64,000 nucleotides of DNA from assembly GCA_965222315.1 (NCBI GenBank), contig OZ244951.1:3224001-3288000 (forward strand). The letters run 5' to 3'. The notes below the pieces were generated by a model. It was not told the DNA's origin. It searched no databases and was given only the letters and a program-made list of their open reading frames with translations. The position numbers and the translations under genes were made by a program. Of the stretch, positions 8,610 to 17,052 are shown piece after piece; positions within the stretch are counted from its first letter, which is position 1, and each line of letters starts with the position of its first letter. This stretch comes from JACKII01 sp965222315 (GTDB lineage Bacteria > Pseudomonadota > Alphaproteobacteria > Bin95).

Positions 8610-9777
8610 CACCGGCCCCTGTTTTCCGCTCTACCGCCTGCTCCAGCAGGGCGGTTACCCTCTCAGCATTGCGCCGCCAGGTCAGGTTCCGCGCCCACAG
8701 CGTTTCGCGGCCAGCCTCACCCAGCCGTTGCCGCAGGGCCTGGTCGCCTGCCAGCCGGATGATCGCCGCCGCAAAGCCATCCGCATCTTCCGGATCAAAC
8801 AGCAGCGCATCACGTCCATGGGTCAGAATTTCCTGAATGTTCGCCTGTGCCGGTGCGACGACTGCCTTACCGAGCGCCATATACTCGAACAGCTTCAAGG
8901 GAGAGGCGTAGGGCACGGCGTATGGTTGCAGGGCGATATCGAACGCCGCCACAAAGGATGGCATTTCCACCCGCTGCGCCACGCCGGCAAAGGTCACCAT
9001 CTCCGCCACGTTTAGCGATACGGCGAGCGTCCGAAGGTCCGGCAAAGCCGGACCGTCACCGACAATCAGCAGGTGCGCGTTCGATGGCAGCCGCCCGTCC
9101 GCCAACAGCCTGATGGCCCGGTCCATGGCGTGCCAGGGCCGGACAAAACCGGTGAAACCCAGTACCAGCTTGCCATTGAGACCGAACCGCCGGCGGACCT
9201 TTGCGCTGTCTGCCAGACCGTCCGCGAATGCCCCGCCTACGCCATTCGGCACGGTATGGATTTGCCAGGGCGGCACGCCCGCCGCTGCGATATACTCCCC
9301 CAACACATCGGTTACCGGCAGGCAGATATCCGCGCCCCGCCAGGCCACGTGTTCTGTCCACTGGGCGAGCCTCTTCAAGCGAAGGCCGCCATGGCTGCTG
9401 CGCTCCTCCAGCAGCGGCGCATTGATTTCCATGGCGAGCGGCAGGCCGGTCAGCCGCTTCAGCCACACGCCTGCCGGACAGAACAAATTATAGCGCTCAT
9501 AAATCGCGTCGGGCCGGTGTTGCCGGCAGGCGCGCCACAACCGCCAGAGCGCGATGGCGGAATAGCCGAACTCCAGCGCCTCATACAGCCAGCACGGCAG
9601 CCGCGCCCGCAGGGAGGCACCAGCCGCCGTCCCGGCATCCATTCGGCGGGGCTCGCCGTCACCAGGGCCAACCATGACAAGCTCATGCCCAAGCGAGGCC
9701 AGCGCCGCCGTCAGCTCGGCAATATGCACATATTGGCCGTCAGCGGCCCTGGTTCGGTGATGGTAGAGGATCTTCAT
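8548..9777 (-). CDS. glycosyltransferase, GT4-like
   Basis: 409 residues from the ATG at 9777; an in-frame GTG at 9792 would add five residues, but the ATG start aligns better with family members that begin Met-Lys-Ile-Leu. It has a GT-B fold: Asp-Gly-Gln-Tyr-Val-His loop near the N-terminus, Val-Pro-Asn-Gly-Val mid-protein, and C-terminal Ser-Pro-Leu-Lys-Leu-Phe-Glu-Tyr-Met-Ala-Leu-Gly-Lys, which carries the conserved acidic residue of GT4. It should transfer a sugar to the exopolysaccharide repeat unit at the cytoplasmic membrane. Its 3' end overlaps the beta-helix gene on the other strand. Donor and acceptor are unknown. Confidence 0.87.
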   Translation of the reverse strand: MKILYHHRTRAADGQYVHIAELTAALASLGHELVMVGPGDGEPRRMDAGTAAGASLRARLPCWLYEALEFGYSAIALWRLWRACRQHRPDAIYERYNLFCPAGVWLKRLTGLPLAMEINAPLLEERSSHGGLRLKRLAQWTEHVAWRGADICLPVTDVLGEYIAAAGVPPWQIHTVPNGVGGAFADGLADSAKVRRRFGLNGKLVLGFTGFVRPWHAMDRAIRLLADGRLPSNAHLLIVGDGPALPDLRTLAVSLNVAEMVTFAGVAQRVEMPSFVAAFDIALQPYAVPYASPLKLFEYMALGKAVVAPAQANIQEILTHGRDALLFDPEDADGFAAAIIRLAGDQALRQRLGEAGRETLWARNLTWRRNAERVTALLEQAVERKTGAGVKASPAAAPSQAGGAIPARE

Positions 9778-9921
9778 CGCGGGCCTGGCCACTCCGGAGC
9801 GGGTACGTGCGCCTATTCACACCGAAGCCGGTGAAGCCCCCGTTAACCCGGATGCGAGAGATTGCCCCAGTGCCGGCGCAAAAACCCTGCGCCAGCACGC
9901 GCGATGTCCCTGGGAGCCGCC

Positions 9922-11004
9922 ATGCGCGAACGAGTACCCTCATTGCCAGCCCACGCCAGTATTGCCGCGGCCTTCCAGTCAGCCTGCATCCCTGCTGCGG
10001 CATTGGATTTCTACCAAACTCCCGAATGGTTCGGGAACCTTGCGGCTACCTGTGGCATCCCGGACGGGGCGGTCACCTTCCTTCAGGAGGGCGCGACCCT
10101 GCTGCCGCTGCAAACCCACCGCTGGACGGCGGGTCCATTGTACGGACGGGTGGCGCGTGGGCTTTCCAACTTCTACTCATGCCGCTTTGCGCCGCCGGGC
10201 TTCGATGCATCGGAAGACCCCGCAGGGACGGCGCGGGCGTTTGGCCGCCAGCTTCGCCAAGGCAGCTATGCTCACCTCCGGCTCGATGCGCTGGACGAAG
10301 GTGATTGCCGCCACCTGTCCAACGGCCTGCGGCAGGCGGGCTGGATCATGGAACCCTTCCGGCAGTTCGGCAACTGGCACCTGGACACAAGGGGCCTTGC
10401 CTTCTCTGATTACTGGAGCCAACGGCCCGGCAAGCTCCGCAACACCGGCGCCCGACGCCGGCGCGCACTGCTGGAAAAGGGCCAGGGCCGGATCGTCCGA
10501 TACCGCGCTCCAGGGGACGCACCAGCGGCGGCAGCAACGTACAACCACGTTGCAGCGCAAAGCTGGCAGAAGCACGAGCCCCACCCCGGTTTCCTGCCCG
10601 GCCTGATCCAGTACGGACTGGAGGCTGGAGAACTGGAGGTTTGGGCGCTCCTGGCCGGCAACCGGCCGGTTGCGGCGCAGATCTGGGTCCATCGTCTGCG
10701 CCGGGCGACGATCTTCAAGCTAGCGTTCGACCAGGCATGGCGGCAGCAATCGGCCGGAACGGTCCTGACCATGGCGGCAATCGAAACTGCATTGCAGGAG
10801 GGCGCAACCGACGAGATCGACTTCGGCTGGGGCGACGATCCCTACAAGCAGGATTGGCTGCCAGTGCGGCGGCAACGCTATGGCGTCTCCGCCTACAACC
10901 CGCGCACGGCCTGGGGTCTGTACGCCGCGGCGCGCAATCTGGGGCCCAAGGCGGTCAAGCGCATTCTGGAAGGTTTCCGCCAAGAGAAACAAACAGCGAA
11001 CTGA
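9922..11004 (+). CDS. FemAB/CelD-like acyltransferase (GNAT fold)
   Basis: 360 residues from the ATG at 9922, chosen because GGGAG lies 5 bases upstream; ATG 9904 and TTG 9862 are alternatives. The protein has Phe-Tyr-Gln-Thr-Pro-Glu-Trp-Phe near the N-terminus and a basic central block, Lys-Leu-Arg-Asn-Thr-Gly-Ala-Arg-Arg-Arg-Arg, like other CelD/BioF2-type acyltransferases. The late segment Asp-Glu-Ile-Asp-Phe-Gly-Trp-Gly-Asp-Asp-Pro-Tyr-Lys matches the family's C-terminal signature, also seen in the XrtA-associated FemAB protein (21786-22898). It probably modifies a sugar or attaches an amino acid in the polysaccharide. It stands alone between divergent and convergent genes. Confidence 0.78.
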   Translation: MRERVPSLPAHASIAAAFQSACIPAAALDFYQTPEWFGNLAATCGIPDGAVTFLQEGATLLPLQTHRWTAGPLYGRVARGLSNFYSCRFAPPGFDASEDPAGTARAFGRQLRQGSYAHLRLDALDEGDCRHLSNGLRQAGWIMEPFRQFGNWHLDTRGLAFSDYWSQRPGKLRNTGARRRRALLEKGQGRIVRYRAPGDAPAAAATYNHVAAQSWQKHEPHPGFLPGLIQYGLEAGELEVWALLAGNRPVAAQIWVHRLRRATIFKLAFDQAWRQQSAGTVLTMAAIETALQEGATDEIDFGWGDDPYKQDWLPVRRQRYGVSAYNPRTAWGLYAAARNLGPKAVKRILEGFRQEKQTAN

Positions 11005-11070
11005 TTAACCGCTTCTTCACCGCACCCGACAAGAATGTGGACCGGGAGGCAAGATAGAAAGGGATCGGAA

Positions 11071-11244
11071 ATGACGTCTGCTCACCCCCCAGCATTTGTC
11101 CTGCCATACACGGCCGGTGCAGTGGAAGACAGCCGAACCGCTGCGCCAACGGCAAAGCGGTTTTCACCGGCGGCGACACTGGCGTTACTAGTCGCAAGCT
11201 CATTCACCATATGGCTTAGCGTTTTGCTGCTCCTGCTAGCGTGA
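11071..11244 (+). CDS. small membrane protein, unrecognised
   Basis: 57 residues from an ATG with a purine-rich AAAGGGA upstream. The first 33 residues are polar, and residues about 34-57 form a single hydrophobic helix that ends the protein with a Leu-rich tail. It begins 66 bases after the acyltransferase gene on the same strand and ends 12 bases before the convergent RTX gene. It could be a small C-tail-anchored accessory protein of the exopolysaccharide region. No PEP-CTERM motif is present. Function unknown; the coding status is plausible rather than certain. Confidence 0.45.
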   Translation: MTSAHPPAFVLPYTAGAVEDSRTAAPTAKRFSPAATLALLVASSFTIWLSVLLLLLA

Positions 11245-11256
11245 CAGGTTGCCGGC

Positions 11257-14200
11257 TCAGATCAGCTCAAAGTTGTCGAGGGTAAGATCGTTCGGGTCGA
11301 GCTTGCCAAACGTCAGGCGGAACGCGCCGACATCAATGTAGGCGCCAAAATCGCCGGCCACCGCGGCGGCCAGAATATCGGCCTTAGTGGCGGAGCCGAT
11401 CAGGGACTGTTCCGCCTGGATAACGTCGTTTGCCACGTCGAACCCGATGATCCAGTCGGCACCAGGGTTAGGGCCGGAGAAGCGGAAGCTGTCGGCCCCG
11501 TCTCCACCCACCAGGATATCGTTGCCGGCACCACCATCGAGCGTGTCATTGCCGTCCCTGCCTTCGAGCCGGTTCCGGCCGGCATTCCCAATCAGTGTAT
11601 TGTCGAGTTCGTTGCCATAACCGTCACTGTGCGCGGTTCCCGCCAGTTCGAGGTTCTCGACATTGGCGTCCAGCCGCCCCCAATCGGACAGCACAACCAG
11701 GGTATCCGTGCCGTCGCCGGCAGCCTCCAGGACACGCATGGTCACGCCAAAGGAGACATAAATGTCGTCGCCTGCCCCCCCCGCAAGCACGTCTCCCGCA
11801 CCGCCGCCGTTGGTCAGGATCTCTGCCGCAGCCGTACCGGTTACCGTCTCCAAGTCTGCGGACGTGCCCGAGAGTATGGGCAGGCCGCTGTTTAGCAATT
11901 CCGCCGGAATCTCCGTTGCACTGGGGTCAGAAGGACCGACCGGCCCCTCAAAAATCGAGGGATCGATCAGCCACAAGTCCTCGGTCCAGACACCGGTTTC
12001 CAGGTCCAGCACCCCATCCAGGAATTGCGCTTTCTCCACATTGACCAGCGCATCACGGCCCCAATCCGCCATATCGATGCCGCCATTGAAAAAATGACGC
12101 CCTCCCGCAGCCGTATAGATATAGTCGGCAAAGACATCGCGGTAGACCGCAATATCCAGCCCTTCTTCGCCATTGATGACATCACCGCCAACCCCGCCAA
12201 CGAAAATGTCGTCGCCGTTGCCGCCCAGCATCGTATCCGCGCCGATACCGCCATAAAGCAGGTCATCGCCCGCCTCCGCGGCCAGCAAGTCGTCACTGCC
12301 GCCGCCGACCAGCAGGTCATGACCCGCACCCCCGTAAATATTGTCGTAGCCGTGGCCACCATAGAGCAGGTCATTGCCGTCCCCACCCAGGACCATATCG
12401 TTGCCCTGGATGGTCGTTGCCGTATCGTCACCGCCGCCAAGCGCGTAAAAATCCGCGCCATAGGAGCCGGTGACAACATCGTCACCTTCGGTAAAGGTAA
12501 TGGCGGCAGCGTCAAAGGCCTGGTCCGGTATCGCGGCACCGTCGACGATAATGCCATAGGATTCTGCTAAGCCATCCGCCAACCGAAGATGACCGCCGCC
12601 AGTGTTGGTGAAGGTGTTTCCCTCAAGACTGGCTATCGCGGTTGAATCATTCCGGATGAACAAGCCGGTCTGCATGTCGTTGACGACATCATTGTCCTTG
12701 ATCAGCACAGTCCCGGCCGCGCCGCCGCGGCTGATGGAATAGCTGATGATAGGCGGCGCCAGCCCTGAGTCAGCTTGGATGATCGTGTTGTTCTCCACCA
12801 GCAGGTCGCCGCCCTTGGAGACATCTACGGCGAAGCTGGAGGTGCCGGTTCCATCATCCAGAATGGAGTTCGTGACGATCGTGTTGCCCGCCAAGCTCTT
12901 CACATGGTGGCCGGCGACCGTGTTCACGATGTGCGTATTGTCGACCGTCAGAGTGCCTGCGTCCTTGATATAGAGCGAATGGGCCAGCCCATCTTCGTAG
13001 CCATTGCCATCGAAGTAGGAGTTCAGGACGGAGACATTGGAGGTTGGGTCATTGGCAATTGAGAGAATGCCGTTTTGGTTGTTGATGAAGTGGCTGTTCA
13101 CCACCGTCACATCCTTGCCCTGGTGCCGGATACCGGCGCCGTTCCGGTCGCCGACCACCGCGCCTTCCAGGATCAGGTTCTCGACATAGACATAGTCGGC
13201 CTGGGTTTCGATATTGATGATCCCCTTGCCGTTGGGGATCAGGTGCCCGCCCTGGACGGAATCGTCACCCTCCCAGATGAAATGCGCCATGCCGCCCACA
13301 CCGATAATGGAGACGCTATGGTTGAAGGTGGCGAAATCGTCATAGTAAGTGCCTGCCTTGACATAGATCGTGTCGCCTTCCTGGGAGACCTGCGCCACCT
13401 CGCGGAGGGAAGCATACTCCTCGCCATCACCGACCCAATATTCCTGGGGGCCATTGTTCTCGGGAGCGGCCGCGGGATTGTTGGTGATTGTCACCGTACC
13501 GGTTGAGAAAGCTCCCCGGCCGTCAACGAGCGAGTAGGTGAAGCTATCACTTCCCGCAAATCCGGATGCAGCCTGATAGGTCATTTCCCCCGCTGCGGTC
13601 AGGCTGAATACGCCGCCCGCCGCGCTGGTCCCCGACGCCGAGACTACCGATAGAGCATCCCCCTCGATATCCGTATCGTTCTCCAGAACATTGGCGGTTA
13701 CCAAGGTGCCGCCGACCGCGAGGTAGACCGTGTCCGCATTGGCGACGGGCGCATCGTTCACGTCCGCAACGGTCACGGTAACCTCGGCGGTGGCGAGATT
13801 GCCGTGGGCGTCGGTCACCGTATAGGAGAAGGAATCGGTACCGGCAAAATCAGCGTTGCCGGCATACTGGACGATCCCGCCCGGCAATAGCGTGACCGTT
13901 CCGGACGTGGCAGGGCCGGCCCCGGTTACCGTGAGCGCCGTATCGTCCAGGTCATTGGTCAACACGGCGATCAATGCGGCGCTATCCTCATCCAGCGCCA
14001 GCATGTCCGCCTGGGCAAACGGGTCGACTTGAATGTTGAAATGCTGGGTCAGGTCCAGATAGCCATCATCGAACTCAATAAACTCCACCTGGTTGAGCAC
14101 ATCGATGACCCCATTGCGCTCCAGCGAGACATTATAGCTCGTGTAGGAGATTACATAATCGGCAGCGAGCCCCGCCATGACGGCCAAATCGGTGCCCGCA

Positions 14201-15087
14201 CCGCCATAGACATTATCGGCACCGCTGCCGCCCATAATCACGTCGAAGCCGCCATGGGCGTTGATGAAATCATCGCCATCGCCACCGGAAAGCCGGTCGT
14301 CACCGTCATACCCGAATAGAGAGTCGGCCCCGCCGCCGCCCTCCACACGGTCATTGCCGAGACCACCCCGCAGCACGTCGTCGCCGCTGCCGCCGTTGAT
14401 CTCATCGTCGCCTGTCCCACCATCGATCAGGTCGTCGCCATCGCCGCCATACAGCACATCCGCGCCAGCGTGGCCGAAAAGGGAGTCATGGTCGCCGCCT
14501 CCCTCGGCCCGGTCGTCGCCATCCCGCAGCACGATTACATCATCGCCCAGCCCGCCGAACGCATAGTCGTCGCCAAGCCCTCCATCCAGGTAGTCATCGC
14601 CCGCGCCACCGTCGAGCGCATCGTCACCCGCACCGGCCTGGAGCCGGTCGGCGCCTTCGCCCCCCAGCAGCGTGTCGTTGCCGGCGTTGCCAATCAGAAT
14701 GTCGTCCCCATCGCCACCGCTCAGATAGTCGTCGCCCTCGCCGCCGCTCAGTGAGTCGTTGCCCAGTCCACCGCACAGATAATCATTGCCGGTCGCGCCG
14801 GTCAGCGTGTCGTTACCGGCTCCGCCCTCCAGCAGATCGGAGCCCTCTCCACCCATCAGGCGGTCATCGCCATCGCCGCCCGACAACCAGTCCGCAGCGA
14901 ACCCGCCAACCAACAGATCTGCACCGCCGAGCCCCTGAAGCCAGGCGCTGCCATACCCGCCGGAAAATTCGTCGGCAGCGCTGTCACCGATCCGCACGAT
15001 TTCTATGATGTTCGTCGATAAAAATTCGGCAGACAGTTCACCGCTAGAGACGGGTGTCAGCGGGCCGGTCCACAACGTATGGCTCAT
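11257..15087 (-). CDS. large RTX protein with Ig/cadherin-like and parallel beta-helix domains
   Basis: 1276 residues in five blocks. About 36-300: RTX calcium-binding nonapeptides (Gly-Gly-x-Gly-x-Asp-x-Leu). About 366-535: two tandem cadherin/VCBS-like domains with Val-Thr-Asp-Ala-His-Gly and Asn-Asp-Ala-Pro-Val-Ala-Asn motifs. About 545-845: a right-handed parallel beta-helix with many Asn coils (Val-Glu-Asn-Asn-Thr-Ile and similar). About 865-985 and 1162-1205: further RTX blocks. There is no N-terminal signal, as expected for type I secretion through a C-terminal signal. The organisation resembles secreted C5-epimerase or lyase-like proteins that act on surface polysaccharide. No type I secretion genes are in this window. 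It is probably extracellular, with activity on the local exopolysaccharide inferred. Confidence 0.85.
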   Translation of the reverse strand: MSHTLWTGPLTPVSSGELSAEFLSTNIIEIVRIGDSAADEFSGGYGSAWLQGLGGADLLVGGFAADWLSGGDGDDRLMGGEGSDLLEGGAGNDTLTGATGNDYLCGGLGNDSLSGGEGDDYLSGGDGDDILIGNAGNDTLLGGEGADRLQAGAGDDALDGGAGDDYLDGGLGDDYAFGGLGDDVIVLRDGDDRAEGGGDHDSLFGHAGADVLYGGDGDDLIDGGTGDDEINGGSGDDVLRGGLGNDRVEGGGGADSLFGYDGDDRLSGGDGDDFINAHGGFDVIMGGSGADNVYGGAGTDLAVMAGLAADYVISYTSYNVSLERNGVIDVLNQVEFIEFDDGYLDLTQHFNIQVDPFAQADMLALDEDSAALIAVLTNDLDDTALTVTGAGPATSGTVTLLPGGIVQYAGNADFAGTDSFSYTVTDAHGNLATAEVTVTVADVNDAPVANADTVYLAVGGTLVTANVLENDTDIEGDALSVVSASGTSAAGGVFSLTAAGEMTYQAASGFAGSDSFTYSLVDGRGAFSTGTVTITNNPAAAPENNGPQEYWVGDGEEYASLREVAQVSQEGDTIYVKAGTYYDDFATFNHSVSIIGVGGMAHFIWEGDDSVQGGHLIPNGKGIINIETQADYVYVENLILEGAVVGDRNGAGIRHQGKDVTVVNSHFINNQNGILSIANDPTSNVSVLNSYFDGNGYEDGLAHSLYIKDAGTLTVDNTHIVNTVAGHHVKSLAGNTIVTNSILDDGTGTSSFAVDVSKGGDLLVENNTIIQADSGLAPPIISYSISRGGAAGTVLIKDNDVVNDMQTGLFIRNDSTAIASLEGNTFTNTGGGHLRLADGLAESYGIIVDGAAIPDQAFDAAAITFTEGDDVVTGSYGADFYALGGGDDTATTIQGNDMVLGGDGNDLLYGGHGYDNIYGGAGHDLLVGGGSDDLLAAEAGDDLLYGGIGADTMLGGNGDDIFVGGVGGDVINGEEGLDIAVYRDVFADYIYTAAGGRHFFNGGIDMADWGRDALVNVEKAQFLDGVLDLETGVWTEDLWLIDPSIFEGPVGPSDPSATEIPAELLNSGLPILSGTSADLETVTGTAAAEILTNGGGAGDVLAGGAGDDIYVSFGVTMRVLEAAGDGTDTLVVLSDWGRLDANVENLELAGTAHSDGYGNELDNTLIGNAGRNRLEGRDGNDTLDGGAGNDILVGGDGADSFRFSGPNPGADWIIGFDVANDVIQAEQSLIGSATKADILAAAVAGDFGAYIDVGAFRLTFGKLDPNDLTLDNFELI

Positions 15088-15475
15088 CCTGTGCAGGTTC
15101 CTTTAAAATGTGCCTTGCAAAGTCAGCGGCTCGTTATGGTCACATTCTCTTAAGGCAATCCCTGCAAGGGCAACTGCGATTCGGTCTTAATTCCCGCCGA
15201 GATCTGGGCGAGATCGGATCGACAAAAGCAGAAATTCGGCTGGCATTTCCGGCAAAGCGCATCCGCCGACCAGGGCCAATCCCGACCCCGCAGAAGCGGG
15301 CTGGTTTGATCAAAACCTGACAATGAGAGCCTCTTAGCCCGTAAACCCGATGGCGGAGGCGGCGCAATCTCCGTGGCCTCAGAGGCCGATGTTCTGGTGC
15401 TCACGATTGGTTAACCGTCCAGGGCTATTCTCAATCGGTGCGGTCCATTGGGCCGGCGAACCGGTGAGGCGGCGG
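15088..15475. other. intergenic region, divergent promoters expected
   Basis: This 388-base stretch separates the divergently read RTX gene and the ligase unit, so it should hold the promoters of both. A small hairpin, CCCGC-AGAA-GCGGG, lies at 15287-15300 but no T-run follows, so I do not call it a terminator. I see no tRNA, riboswitch or convincing sigma-70 boxes. Confidence 0.4.
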
Positions 15476-15601
15476 ATGCTCGAAAACGGCCTATTGCTTA
15501 TTCAGATTATCGTCTTCGGCTGGGTCATCGCGGCGACGGTGAAGTTTGAGCTGAAGTCCAAAAATGGCCGCAACCCGGCGGCGGGCGATACTGACGGGTG
15601 A
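15476..15601 (+). CDS. 41-residue membrane peptide overlapping the ligase gene
   Basis: The ATG at 15476 is preceded by GGTGAGGCGGCGG. The frame encodes 41 residues: one hydrophobic helix (about 5-22), then a Lys-rich polar tail. Its TGA overlaps the GTG start of the ligase gene in GTGA (15598-15601), a typical coupling arrangement, which is the main reason to believe it. A longer version starting at 15350 looks unlikely because its N-terminus is low-complexity and lacks a ribosome binding site. Function unknown; possibly a small partner of the ligase. Confidence 0.4.
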   Translation: MLENGLLLIQIIVFGWVIAATVKFELKSKNGRNPAAGDTDG

Positions 15602-17052
15602 GCGGCCTTCTCCTCATCACCTTCATCATGGCGGGTTTGGCGGCCAGTCTGGCAGCCCCCGTGATCTGCCTCTATCTGTACACCTACGTCACCTACATGG
15701 CTCCGCACACCGTGTTTTACGGGCCGGGCATGACATTGCCGCTGGCGATGATTACCGGTGCGGGAGCGCTGGCGATTTGGGCGGCGCTTGACCGGAAGGT
15801 CTTCACGCAGTTGTCCTGGTGCTTCTACCTGCTGCTGCTCTGGCTCATCTGGGTCTGCATCACCTTTCAGTTCTACCAGGGCGACTCCTTCAACGCCCAT
15901 TTCAAGTTCGACTACGCCACCAAGATTCTAGCGTTTACCCTCCTGGCCATCCTGATGCTGACCACAAGGCGGCGGATCGAGGGCTTTATCGTGATCCTCT
16001 GCGTCGCGGTCGGTTTCTATGTCGGGCGCGGCCTGGTGGTGACGGCGCTTACCGGCGGCGGCGGCCTGTCGGTGACCGGCAATAAATCCACGCCGCTCGG
16101 CGACCGCAACTATTTTGCGACCGTGGTTTGGATGCTCATCCCCATGCTGATCTGGCTGTCGCAGCACTCGCGGCTTTTCCCGCAGGGGCGGCTGCTGAAA
16201 ATCGGGGCGTTCGGCTTCATCGCAGCCGGCCTGACGACCATCGTCGGAACCCAATCCCGGGGCGCGATGCTGGGCGCGCCCATTTTCTTCGGCTTCCTGT
16301 TCCTGCAGACCAGGCGGAAGCTTTCCCTGATTGTGGCGGGCGCCGTTCTGGTCGCCGGCGGCCTGTTCCTCGCGCCCGCGGAATGGTTCGAGCGGATGAA
16401 CACGATTCAGGAATATGACGAAGACAAATCGGCCAACAGCCGCTTCAATAGCTGGACCTTCGCGTGGGAATTCGCCTTAAAGAACCCTGTCTTCGGCGGC
16501 GGCTTCCGCATCTTCACGCTCAATGTCGACCCCATCGAAAACCGGTGGCTGGATGCGCACAGCATCTATTTCGAAGTGCTGGCGGAGCATGGCTTTCCCG
16601 GCCTCGCGATTTTCCTGGTGATCCTGGCGGCGGTTTTTCTGAACGGCCGCTATCTGGCGCGGATCTGCAAACCGCACCCGGAACTCGCCTGGGCCGGCGA
16701 CTTGGGCCACAAGCTGACCATCAGCATTACCCTATACGCGGTGTGCGGCGCGCTGCTCTCGCTGGCCTTTCACCCGATCCTCTATGACTTTTTCGCGGTT
16801 TCCATCGCGCTGCGGCACGTGGTGCATCGGCACATAGCAGCCAAGGCAACAGGGCCGGGCCTCGCGGGCAAAGACGCACCGGGCGGCGGCGATCCTTCGG
16901 TGGCGGCGCACGCGCCCGACCCCCGTGCGCTTTCCTGGCGGGAGCGCCGCGAACTCAAGCTGCAGCAGGAAGCCGCCCCGAAACCCCAGCCGGAGACGGG
17001 GACGCCAGTGCCGCCTGGTGTTTCGGCAGACTCAGATGCGCCCCAAACATGA
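15598..17052 (+). CDS. O-antigen ligase-like membrane protein, XrtA-associated
   Basis: 484 residues from a GTG start. About ten or more hydrophobic segments fill residues 1-400, followed by a soluble Pro/Ala-rich tail. The long periplasmic loop before the last helices contains Asn-Ser-Arg-Phe-Asn-Ser-Trp and Asp-Ala-His-Ser-Ile-Tyr-Phe-Glu-Val-Leu-Ala-Glu-His-Gly, the signature of the Wzy/WaaL (O-antigen ligase/polymerase) family. It matches the putative O-glycosylation ligase regularly found in exosortase A loci. Likely role: polymerising or transferring lipid-linked glycan at the outer face of the inner membrane. The final 98 bases overlap the convergent amidotransferase gene. Confidence 0.85.
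   Translation: MSGLLLITFIMAGLAASLAAPVICLYLYTYVTYMAPHTVFYGPGMTLPLAMITGAGALAIWAALDRKVFTQLSWCFYLLLLWLIWVCITFQFYQGDSFNAHFKFDYATKILAFTLLAILMLTTRRRIEGFIVILCVAVGFYVGRGLVVTALTGGGGLSVTGNKSTPLGDRNYFATVVWMLIPMLIWLSQHSRLFPQGRLLKIGAFGFIAAGLTTIVGTQSRGAMLGAPIFFGFLFLQTRRKLSLIVAGAVLVAGGLFLAPAEWFERMNTIQEYDEDKSANSRFNSWTFAWEFALKNPVFGGGFRIFTLNVDPIENRWLDAHSIYFEVLAEHGFPGLAIFLVILAAVFLNGRYLARICKPHPELAWAGDLGHKLTISITLYAVCGALLSLAFHPILYDFFAVSIALRHVVHRHIAAKATGPGLAGKDAPGGGDPSVAAHAPDPRALSWRERRELKLQQEAAPKPQPETGTPVPPGVSADSDAPQT

Noticed and set aside
15287..15300. Intrinsic terminator in the RTX/ligase gap
   Set aside because: A 5-bp stem without a T-run is too weak.
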